NCBI GenBank assembly: GCA_964572825.1
Contig: CAZNGS010000014.1
Span: forward strand, 19,308 to 83,307
DNA: 64,000 nt
Direction of reading: 5' to 3'
Source: CAYVBE01 sp964572825
GTDB taxonomy: Bacteria > Planctomycetota > Brocadiia > SM23-32
In this document: positions 1 to 7,621 of the stretch, in pieces
How positions within the stretch are numbered: the first letter of the stretch is position 1
Layout: each line of letters opens with the position of its first letter
Made by a program: the position numbers and the translations under genes
Notes under the pieces: model-generated
Told to the model about the DNA's origin: nothing
Seen by the model: only the letters and a program-made list of their open reading frames with translations
The model's database searches: none

Positions 1-756
1 CGGGCCGAAGAGGACAAGGAGTTGGAAGATCTCAAGATGGCCACCTACGCGGCGATGGTCCATTGCATGGACCGCAACGTGGGCCGCCTGATGCAGCAGG
101 TCCGCCGGATGGGCGCGGAACAGGACACGCTGGTGCTGTTCTTCTCCGACAACGGCGCCAACTCCTACGGCCCGGAGAAGACGCCGGGCATCCTGCCCGG
201 GCCGCTCCACAGCTACTGGGGTTACGGTACCCCCTGGGCCAACATGAGCAATACCCCCTTCAAGCGCTACAAGCATTACGACATGGAGGGCGGCATCGCC
301 ACGCCCCTGATCGCCTACTGGCCCGCCGCGGTCGAGCCCGGCAGCATGAACCGCCAGCCCGGGCACGTCATCGATCTGATGCCCACCTGCATGGATCTGA
401 CCGGGGTGGAGTACCCGGAGAACTACCGCGGCTGGCGCGTGCTGCCGACCGAAGGCCGCAGCCTCGTGCCCTCCTTACGCGGCCGGCGGCGGGAGGGGCA
501 CGAGGCCCTCTACTGGGGCTTCGGCCTGGACGCCAGATGGCCCGACCGTGAGGTGCAGCGCGTGGTGCGGGAGGGCCGATGGAAGCTCTACCACGACGCC
601 TCCCGGGGCCAGGAACCCCGGCTTTTCGACCTGGAGGCCGACCGCACCGAGGTGCACGACCTCTCGGGCAGGCATCCCGACAGAACGCGCGAACTGCTGG
701 CGAAGTGGCACGCCTGGGCCGACCGCTGCGACGCCGACGCCGGCGTGCGCGGGTAG
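1..756 (+). CDS. Sulfatase, C-terminal part (5' end outside the window)
   Basis: This is the C-terminal 251 residues of a type I (formylglycine-dependent) sulfatase. The frame is open to base 1, so the gene starts upstream and its catalytic Cys/Ser motif is not visible. Seen here are the family's late metal-site motif FFSDNGANS (about residue 50), the segment GGIATPLIAYWP, a DLMPTCMDL stretch typical of the alpha/beta core end, and a C-terminal domain with WKLYHD and LFDLEADRTEVHDL, the usual arylsulfatase ending. Such enzymes hydrolyse sulfate esters, often on polysaccharides, in the periplasm or outside the cell. The neighbours (a second sulfatase remnant, SGNH hydrolases, a beta-helix protein) suggest a polysaccharide substrate; that is inference. 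The substrate cannot be read from the sequence. Confidence 0.9.
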   Translation, partial: RAEEDKELEDLKMATYAAMVHCMDRNVGRLMQQVRRMGAEQDTLVLFFSDNGANSYGPEKTPGILPGPLHSYWGYGTPWANMSNTPFKRYKHYDMEGGIATPLIAYWPAAVEPGSMNRQPGHVIDLMPTCMDLTGVEYPENYRGWRVLPTEGRSLVPSLRGRRREGHEALYWGFGLDARWPDREVQRVVREGRWKLYHDASRGQEPRLFDLEADRTEVHDLSGRHPDRTRELLAKWHAWADRCDADAGVRG

Positions 757-788
757 GGCGATCCCCGAGACCAGGGAGGGCACGTGCA

Positions 789-1100
789 ATGAGCGGGAAG
801 CCCGAGAGACGTCCACCGAACGTCGTCATGACCATCGCCGACGACCAGCGTTTCGACCTCCTGGGCGCCGCCGGGTGCTACCCGCAGCTCGAGACCCCGG
901 CGCAGGAGGCCCTCGCCGGGCGGGGCACGAACTTCGCGCACGCCTTCCACGTGGGTTCGACCCGGGCGGCCCTGTGCGCGGCCAACCCGCCAATGCCGAC
1001 GATCACGACCGGGGCGCCGCCGCGGTGTTCGCCGTCTCGACCGTGCGGGCTCGGAATGAGGCCGGGATTCAGGACGGAAGGGAGAAGGTGGAGAGGATTC
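789..1100 (+). pseudogene. Sulfatase N-terminal remnant
   Basis: An ATG at 789 opens a frame whose first 60 or so residues match a sulfatase N-terminus: PPNVVMTIADDQRFDLLGAAG (with the first metal-binding Asp pair), then TPAQEALAGRGTNFAHAFHV. Similarity stops where the C-x-P-S-R formylglycine motif should be: the text reads AALCAANPP with no matching Arg. The rest of the sulfatase is absent. The frame stays open and runs into the downstream SGNH gene, which has its own ribosome binding site and signal peptide. I read this as the 5' stump of a deleted second sulfatase rather than a functional protein. A translational fusion (789-2345) is possible but less likely. Confidence 0.7.
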
Positions 1101-2345
1101 ATGCGCAAGATCGTCACCGCAATTGTGGTCGCGCTGATCGTTCTGGAGGCGTCCGTCGCTGCGGCCGGGGAGGCAAAACTGCCGCTGCGGAATGGCTCCC
1201 GTGTGCTCTACATCGGCAACAGCCTGACCGGCGGGGGACCGGGCGGCATCGGGGGCTACGTGGAAGCCGCACTGGAGGCCGGTTACCTGCCCGAAAGCCC
1301 CCTCGCCGGGACCCACCTGCCGGACATCCACACGCGCCGGCTGTCGAAGTGGGGCAAAGGGCTGGACGTCCACTACGCGGTGGAGAACTACGTGAGCGAT
1401 AAGTCAAATCCGGATTACTACACGGACCTGCCGGATAAGAAGCTGAACGCGATCCAGCAGATCCGCGCCGGCCTCGACGGCGAGCCCTGGGACGTCGTAG
1501 TGCTGCAGGGGTGGCGCTTCGACTCCGATGAGGACCCCCGCGAGCTGTTCAACTACGTGCGTCGTTTCGATCAGGTGATCCGCCAGGCAAACGCGCAGAC
1601 CGTGTTGATGATGCGCTGGCCGGTGAACCCGAACGAAAAGCACAGGAAGTACTCCCGCGCCCAGGGGCAGCGGCTCATCGAGAACTATACCCGGATCGGC
1701 CGGGAACTGGGCGCTCCGGTGGTCCCCCTGTGCGTGATCTGGACGAGCCTCAGCCAGAACCCGCCCCGCCCGGACCTGGGCCCGAGTTTCCTCTGGGGAG
1801 ACCTGGTCCACCAGAACGAGATCGGCAAGGCGGTCAACGCCTACACCTTCGCGGCCGTCTTCTCGCGCCGTTCGCCGGTCGGCCTCAGGCTCAGCTACCG
1901 CGGCTATGACGAGACGGAAGATCCAGGATTGGACCGCGCCCTGGAGGAGCGCGTGTGGAAGGTGCTGCGGGAGCGCAAGCCCTGGGCGGGCAACCCCGAC
2001 TATCGACCGCCCCCCGCTTCCGGCAGCGCGAGCGCCACCTACGATCCCGCCGACGGGAGCGTCAGGATCACCATCCGGGGCGAGGCCAGCGGGGTGCGTT
2101 TCGGCTCTCCGGGCTTTGGATTGGGCAAGGGTCTGCTGCGCGAATCGGCGGCGAAGGTCGGCGGCGCCGGCCCGGTGCAGTCCGACACGGAAATCATCGC
2201 CTGGTACGACCCCGATGGATTGGAACCCGGAAGCTATGACCTGGGACCGCTGGTGAAGCCGGGTTCCCCGGCCGAAGACCTCCTGCTCTCCTGCACGCCG
2301 CGGGAAGGTCCTTCGGCCACCGGCTTGGTGGGGTTGCGGCGATGA
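1101..2345 (+). CDS. Exported SGNH-type hydrolase-like protein
   Basis: A 414-residue protein with a signal peptide (MRK then a hydrophobic stretch to about residue 22, ending VAAA). Block I of the SGNH esterase fold is visible as LYIGNSLTGGG near residue 35 (nucleophile Ser in GNSLT). A late GDLVHQNEIG segment near residue 233 would supply the catalytic Asp and His. The region after about residue 300 looks like a beta-rich C-terminal extension. The ATG at 1101 is chosen because GGAGAGG lies six bases upstream and the signal peptide starts here, although the frame is open upstream into the sulfatase stump. SGNH enzymes remove acyl groups (often acetyl) from carbohydrates. The gene next door encodes a related protein; the substrate is unknown. 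Confidence 0.7.
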   Translation: MRKIVTAIVVALIVLEASVAAAGEAKLPLRNGSRVLYIGNSLTGGGPGGIGGYVEAALEAGYLPESPLAGTHLPDIHTRRLSKWGKGLDVHYAVENYVSDKSNPDYYTDLPDKKLNAIQQIRAGLDGEPWDVVVLQGWRFDSDEDPRELFNYVRRFDQVIRQANAQTVLMMRWPVNPNEKHRKYSRAQGQRLIENYTRIGRELGAPVVPLCVIWTSLSQNPPRPDLGPSFLWGDLVHQNEIGKAVNAYTFAAVFSRRSPVGLRLSYRGYDETEDPGLDRALEERVWKVLRERKPWAGNPDYRPPPASGSASATYDPADGSVRITIRGEASGVRFGSPGFGLGKGLLRESAAKVGGAGPVQSDTEIIAWYDPDGLEPGSYDLGPLVKPGSPAEDLLLSCTPREGPSATGLVGLRR

Positions 2346-2420
2346 ACGCGCTTCTACGTTGCGCAACGGCGTTGCGGCGTTTTGGGAAGGGTTTACTCTC
2401 AAGAGTTCTGTGGTAAGGTG

Positions 2421-3416
2421 ATGAGCATGAGAAGCATCTGCGTTTTGACAACGGGTCTGTTGATCGTCGCAATCACGATTGGGTGCACGGGCGTCGAGAG
2501 GAGTGACAGGGCGGGACGAACCGTGCGTTCTTACCACATCGGCAACAGCCTCACCGCCCAGTTCCTGCGTTGTTTTCCGCAGACCGATTTCGCCCCGAAC
2601 GGTCCGGCCATCGAACTGATCTCCGATCAGCTTGACCTGGACTGGCAGTACGGGTATGACCTCATCGCCGGGGCGCCTCTGCACTGGCATTGGTCACACC
2701 CCCAGGACGGCAACACGCACGGCGGGTTCGGCCAGTTCCCCGAGGCCCTGCCCGGCCATGACTGGGATTTCATTACTCTGCAGCCACACAACAGCCGGCT
2801 CGGGTTGGAGGGCGAGGAGGGTGGCGACGTCACCGTGGCATCCCGGATGGTCGGGATGGCCCTCGAGAACCCACGGAATCGGGATATGCGTGTCTACATC
2901 TACTCCTCGTGGGTCAAGCGGCCCAAGCAGCGCAACGAAGAGGGCGATATCGTCCGGGTGGAACCGGTTGACTTCGAGAAGGAGTGGTTGGCGCAGAACG
3001 ACCCACCGAAGATATTCACCCGGCAGTATTTCGAAGCGCTGGTGGACGCTTTGAACTCGACAGATGAGCTCCAGGAGCTGGTGCATCCGGTTCGGCTGAT
3101 TCCCGTGGGGGACGTCCTGCTCGCGCTGGACCGTCGGCTGCGCGACGGGGCCATGGAAGACCTCGACCCGACCACTGAGCCCGTCGACATCAACGATGCC
3201 TACGCCGGCGGCATTCACCTGAACCCCATCGGCCAGGTCGTGATCGCCTCCACCTGGTATGCGACCCTTTTCGGTCGTAGCCCGGTGGGTTTGGACCTGC
3301 GGCCGTTGCTGGAAGACACTGGACTGCACCTGTCGGACGAGCAGATGCACATCATCCAGGAGACCGCCTGGGATGTGGTCAGGCACCATCCGATGACGGG
3401 CGTTTCAGGGGAGTGA
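2421..3416 (+). CDS. SGNH-type hydrolase-like lipoprotein
   Basis: A 331-residue protein related to its upstream neighbour. It begins with a short hydrophobic leader ending in TIGC at about residue 22. That is a possible but weak lipobox (Thr rather than Leu at -3), so it may be a lipoprotein. Block I appears as YHIGNSLTAQ near residue 40 (Ser nucleophile), and DINDAYAGGIHLNPIG near residue 258 holds the expected Asp and His. Both paralogues share the ending F(G/S)R(S/R)SPVGL after the His block. The ATG at 2421 was chosen because the leader begins there. It probably belongs to the same transcription unit as the genes on either side. Deacylation of a polysaccharide is the family-based expectation, not shown here. 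Confidence 0.65.
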   Translation: MSMRSICVLTTGLLIVAITIGCTGVERSDRAGRTVRSYHIGNSLTAQFLRCFPQTDFAPNGPAIELISDQLDLDWQYGYDLIAGAPLHWHWSHPQDGNTHGGFGQFPEALPGHDWDFITLQPHNSRLGLEGEEGGDVTVASRMVGMALENPRNRDMRVYIYSSWVKRPKQRNEEGDIVRVEPVDFEKEWLAQNDPPKIFTRQYFEALVDALNSTDELQELVHPVRLIPVGDVLLALDRRLRDGAMEDLDPTTEPVDINDAYAGGIHLNPIGQVVIASTWYATLFGRSPVGLDLRPLLEDTGLHLSDEQMHIIQETAWDVVRHHPMTGVSGE

Positions 3417-3466
3417 GAAATCGAACTCAGCGGAGGTGCCTGCAACAGCCATCGGGAAGGAGACCC

Positions 3467-6250
3467 ATGAGCATGCGTACTGAGGTGGACGGTGCCGACG
3501 AACCCGACCGGGCCTCGGATGGTCCCGGCTACGCGGGGCTTCTGGCAAAACACTGGTTCGAAGACCTGTACGTGGCGGAAGGACGTCAGTTCTCATCGGT
3601 CATCCTCCCGGAGAACGCGACGCGCCCTGCAGAGCCCCTTGATCTGCCAAGGGGGGAGGTCGATCTGGCCGGCATTCCATGGGAGATCGCGCGCAAGCCG
3701 ATTGTGCTCGAAGCGGGGGACTCGACGCGCCAGATCCCCATAGACAACCGCTTTCAGTCACTCCACGTGCTTCATGCATTTGAGCCCGGAATGGTGGTGG
3801 ACCGCTGGCGGGGGCGGGTCCTTACCAGCGTAAAACGGGGGACTCCCCGACCGCCGATGGTCACCGTGCTCGAGTACGCGCTGCGGTATGAAGACGGCAC
3901 AGAACTGACCATTCCGGTGCGCTGGGGAGAAGCCATCGAGGGGCTGCAACGGCGGACCTTCGGGCCGGTCAGCATGTTTATCGGTGATCTACCGTGGGCA
4001 TCGGTGGCGTGGACCGGCGAGCATGACCCCGGCCGCGACCTGCGCCCGGTCGTCTACGCATTCTGTTGGCCCAACCCCTACCCGGAGAAGACGGTGGAGT
4101 CCCTTGACCTCCGAAACGTGGGGGAAAGAAACGATGCCGGCACGGGAAGGATCTTTGCGGTTTGCACTGGAGAGGGGCGACGGAAAGGTGATTTCCGTTA
4201 CGTTGCGCCGGACGGTTCCGACGGATCCCCGGGCACGTTCGAGGCCCCTTGGGCGACTCTGCACCATGCCGCGCGGAACCTGGCTGCCGGGGACGCGGTT
4301 TTCGTGCGCGGTGGGCGCTACGAGATCAAGCAAGTCCTTTCACCGCATAGCCCCGGCACCCCGGATGCCTGGACCCATTACGTGGGATATCCCGGCGAGA
4401 CGGCCGTCGTGCACGGTTTCCAGGTCTCGACGGACAGCGCGGAAAATGAGATCACCTATGACAACGGTGAAGAGGTCACCACCCTCGCCTCTCGCACCGG
4501 CGTGGTTCACGTGCATGATCGATCCTGCTTGCGCATCTGTAACCTGCACATCCACGATGCCAGCTACCAGGGCCTGGGAGTGTCGGGACTGAGCCACCAC
4601 GTTGACCTGCTTTACAACCACATCCACCGGACCGTTAGCTGCGGCCTGGGGATATGGGGCACCCACGAGCAGCCTCTGCGCGATGTACGTATCATCGGCA
4701 ACAAGGTGCTCAACGCCTACGACTCCGAGTTGCTGCTGACGAGCACCGACCCCGGCTGGCAGGCACGTTCCCGGGAACGCTTCCGGCGGATCGGCAAGCC
4801 CCAGGCAGACGAGAACCTGGACGTGGGTAGAACCGACGGATTCGAGCTGGCCTACAACGAGGTCTCGTGGGGCGCCAAGGAGGGCATCGACTGCAAAGGT
4901 TCGGTTCGAAACGGAACTATCCACCACAACTACGTGCACGACTCCTTCGTCTACACCGCCTTCAAAGGCGGGAAAGTCGGCATCTACATCGACTCATGGG
5001 GGAGCGATCAGTACAGCTATGACATCAGGGATAACGTCGTCGAGCGTTGCGGGACTGGAGTCATGCTGCGCAACGAAGGAGGTAGCCCGCTCTACGATGT
5101 CGAGGTCCATCGGAACATCATCCGGGACAATTACTGGGCCGGCATACTTATCGATGCTATTCAAACCCATCAGGGCGCTCTTCACGACCTCCGCATCGTG
5201 AACAACACGCTTTATCACAACGGCCATCTGGCGGGCCACACCGGCCCCGCGGGAGGCATACGCATCGCTTCCTCGACCCGGCGCCTGCACGAGGTGACGA
5301 TCCGTAACAACATCATCGCTGAGAGCCGTGACTACCCCGTCTGCCACACCTGGAACTGTGACCTGCGCGGGGCCGACATCCTGATTGACTATAACCTCAT
5401 CACCCCCTGGACCCTGGGCGAGCTACAAGCGGATCCGGGGCAGTGGGTACGAACATTCGGGCAGTTTCCGGTCCTGGCTCGCCCGAACCTTATCGCTCCC
5501 GCGAACTACAACTTCTATCCGGCCGCGGATTCGCCGGCGGTGGACGCCGGCCATCCTTCTCCATGCTACCGCGATCCCGATGGCACACGCGCAGACATCG
5601 GGGCTGTGCCGCTGACACAGGCGCTGGCCGTGCTTCCCTATCGAGGGGAGTCGCCCTGCCCTGATGCTGACCCATCCGAGTGGGACGAGGTGGCGCCCCC
5701 GGAACTGCCCGGCCGCACGGCCACAGCGCGGCACGTGAAGCTGTGCTGGAACCAGCAGGGCCTCTACGGTGTGGTCCACGCAGAGGACGGCAACCCGGGC
5801 AATGCCGTCCCGCCGGCCTGGGGACGAATGGACGGAGTGGCGCTCTGCCTGCAAAAGGACGGGAGGGGCCGGGACCAGCTCAACGATGAGAGCTATATTC
5901 ACTGGATCGGCCCCAATCCCAACGGCGAGGCCGGTGCAGCCGCGGTCTACCGGCCTGCGGGGAAATGGTTCAAGTGGCCGGCGGAACGCATGCGGGAGGC
6001 GGCGGATCCCGGAATCCGTGCTCAATGGAAACCCGTCTCTGGCGGTTACGTGATGGAATTCTCCATTCCGGCCGAGTCGCTCGCGCCGCTTCGGCTGCAA
6101 AAAGGCACGACCGTGCCTCTCTACTACCGACTCGCCAGGGGAGGAGATACGATCGAGGAGTTCTGCCGCCCCGCGGTGGCAGGCAAGGAGGACAACTGGC
6201 TTAACCCCCGGAGCTGGTCCTTTGTCCGGCTGGGGCGGGAGTCGCGCTGA
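3467..6250 (+). CDS. Parallel beta-helix protein with C-terminal CBM9-like domain
   Basis: 927 residues. The ATG at 3467 follows GGAAGGAGA at good spacing; no signal peptide is visible, which is odd for this class. Residues about 1-240 form an unrecognised N-terminal region. From about 255 the sequence WATLHHAARNLAAGDAVFVRGG matches the start of DUF1565-type right-handed beta-helices. Many helix rungs follow (repeated N-x-I/V-x-x-N patterns such as RIIGNKV, IHHNYV, VHRNII, IRNNII) to about residue 690. The tail (about 735-925) resembles the family 9 carbohydrate-binding fold used by periplasmic sugar-related proteins (LCWNQQGLYGVVHAED, YVMEFSIPAESL). Beta-helix proteins of this kind include polysaccharide lyases and epimerases, but no catalytic residues can be assigned. 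The cluster context supports a polysaccharide role. Confidence 0.75.
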   Translation: MSMRTEVDGADEPDRASDGPGYAGLLAKHWFEDLYVAEGRQFSSVILPENATRPAEPLDLPRGEVDLAGIPWEIARKPIVLEAGDSTRQIPIDNRFQSLHVLHAFEPGMVVDRWRGRVLTSVKRGTPRPPMVTVLEYALRYEDGTELTIPVRWGEAIEGLQRRTFGPVSMFIGDLPWASVAWTGEHDPGRDLRPVVYAFCWPNPYPEKTVESLDLRNVGERNDAGTGRIFAVCTGEGRRKGDFRYVAPDGSDGSPGTFEAPWATLHHAARNLAAGDAVFVRGGRYEIKQVLSPHSPGTPDAWTHYVGYPGETAVVHGFQVSTDSAENEITYDNGEEVTTLASRTGVVHVHDRSCLRICNLHIHDASYQGLGVSGLSHHVDLLYNHIHRTVSCGLGIWGTHEQPLRDVRIIGNKVLNAYDSELLLTSTDPGWQARSRERFRRIGKPQADENLDVGRTDGFELAYNEVSWGAKEGIDCKGSVRNGTIHHNYVHDSFVYTAFKGGKVGIYIDSWGSDQYSYDIRDNVVERCGTGVMLRNEGGSPLYDVEVHRNIIRDNYWAGILIDAIQTHQGALHDLRIVNNTLYHNGHLAGHTGPAGGIRIASSTRRLHEVTIRNNIIAESRDYPVCHTWNCDLRGADILIDYNLITPWTLGELQADPGQWVRTFGQFPVLARPNLIAPANYNFYPAADSPAVDAGHPSPCYRDPDGTRADIGAVPLTQALAVLPYRGESPCPDADPSEWDEVAPPELPGRTATARHVKLCWNQQGLYGVVHAEDGNPGNAVPPAWGRMDGVALCLQKDGRGRDQLNDESYIHWIGPNPNGEAGAAAVYRPAGKWFKWPAERMREAADPGIRAQWKPVSGGYVMEFSIPAESLAPLRLQKGTTVPLYYRLARGGDTIEEFCRPAVAGKEDNWLNPRSWSFVRLGRESR

Positions 6251-6321
6251 GAACGTGCCAGATGTGTGCTTTGATTTCGCAGCAGGCCTCCGTGACATGG
6301 AAAAGAGGGAGAGTAACTGTT

Positions 6322-7542
6322 ATGAAGGGCTTAGACTGGCGAACGCTGTTCCGCGGAGTTTCGTTTGTGGTATTAATGGTAGTTCTTGGTGCAATTCTTC
6401 TGAAAGGTACCGCCGTGCGGGCAAGCAACCAGTCGAAAAGCGAGAATCAGCAAAGAGCAATGGCATTCGGCACGAACTTCTGGTGGATCGGATGGGGCGG
6501 TGGCACCGCCGACCCGTTCAGGGATGGCTACCGGAACGTGACCGGCGCGAACCCGTGGAAACCGGAATGGATCGGGGAGATCAAAAACTCCCCGTACCGG
6601 GTGCTGCGCATGATGGACTGGAACCAGACCAACAGCGCGCAGAAGAAGCACCCCGGCCTGAGGTGGGCGGACCGCCGGAAGAAAAGCGACACGGTGCAGC
6701 AGCCGATGGCCTACGAGTGGCAGATAGATTTCTGCAACCGCACCGGCAAGGACCTCTGGCTGTGCCTCCCCCATTTCGCCGGTGAGGACCCTGAATACCT
6801 CCACAATCTGGCCGAACTGGTCCACGAGCAGCTTGACCCGCATCTGCTGGTCTACCTCGAGTACTCCAACGAGGTGTGGAACGGGATGTTCGACCAGACC
6901 GGGTTCGCCATCCGGCGGGGCAAGGAGATGGGTCTGGATGAGCGCACTCACGCGGCCGGGCAGAAGTACCTTGTGTACTGCTCGGTGCGCATCTGGCAGG
7001 CCTTCGACGATGTCTTCGGGGAAGACGCCGATCGGCTGGTCCGGGTTCTGTCCGGGCAGCGGGGCGGGGGCCAGCTCAACCCGCAGTTGGAGGCCCTCGC
7101 GGATGAGGCGATCAACCCCGCAGGCCTGGACTTCGACATCTGGGCGACCAACGCCTACTTCGGCCACCACACGGAATCCTGGTCAGAGCTGGAGTCGGCC
7201 CTGGACGAGACGGTGGAGAAGATCGCCAATCTGCGCGCACGTGTGCCGGCGGACGTGGACCTGGTCTGCTACGAGGGCGGCCAGCACATCTGGGATAAAA
7301 AGTATGCCTGCGACTGGAACACCGACCCGCGCATGTACGAGCTGTACACGGAATTCTTCGACAAAGTCTCGCCGCATTTCGACCTGTTCATGCACTACGT
7401 CCACGTGGGCACGGGCGGTGAGGGCAACGCCAATCAGTGGGGCGCGAAGATGCGCATCAATCAACCCCTGGAGGAAGCCCATAAGTGGCGGGCGATCCTG
7501 CACTGGGCGGAAAGACATCCCGCACCACGCTACAGACCGTAG
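6322..7542 (+). CDS. Membrane-anchored or secreted GH-A-like glycosidase-type protein
   Basis: 406 residues starting with a hydrophobic signal or anchor segment (about residues 11-32, ending VRA). The body looks like a TIM-barrel glycosidase of the GH-A kind. LVYLEYSNEVWNGMF near residue 178 contains the Asn-Glu pair typical of the acid/base on strand 4, and DLVCYEGGQHIWD near residue 315 could hold the nucleophile Glu. Similar proteins in planctomycete genomes are often annotated only as carbohydrate- or cellulose-binding proteins; I cannot assign a GH family. The start at 6322 is the first ATG before the leader. It sits between the beta-helix gene and two PQQ-propeller genes, probably in one operon. 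Confidence 0.6.
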   Translation: MKGLDWRTLFRGVSFVVLMVVLGAILLKGTAVRASNQSKSENQQRAMAFGTNFWWIGWGGGTADPFRDGYRNVTGANPWKPEWIGEIKNSPYRVLRMMDWNQTNSAQKKHPGLRWADRRKKSDTVQQPMAYEWQIDFCNRTGKDLWLCLPHFAGEDPEYLHNLAELVHEQLDPHLLVYLEYSNEVWNGMFDQTGFAIRRGKEMGLDERTHAAGQKYLVYCSVRIWQAFDDVFGEDADRLVRVLSGQRGGGQLNPQLEALADEAINPAGLDFDIWATNAYFGHHTESWSELESALDETVEKIANLRARVPADVDLVCYEGGQHIWDKKYACDWNTDPRMYELYTEFFDKVSPHFDLFMHYVHVGTGGEGNANQWGAKMRINQPLEEAHKWRAILHWAERHPAPRYRP

Positions 7543-7621
7543 GGCGGCGGTAACGGCCCGGAGTTCAGCCGATGCTTGTGACGGCCAGGAGCCGGGGACG
7601 CCGCATGCCCTTGATAGAGAG

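Noticed and set aside
579..2345. Single long chimeric gene covering the sulfatase stump and the SGNH protein
   Set aside because: The SGNH part has its own ribosome binding site and signal peptide at 1101, and the first part (before 789) overlaps the previous sulfatase in another frame. Separate genes are simpler.
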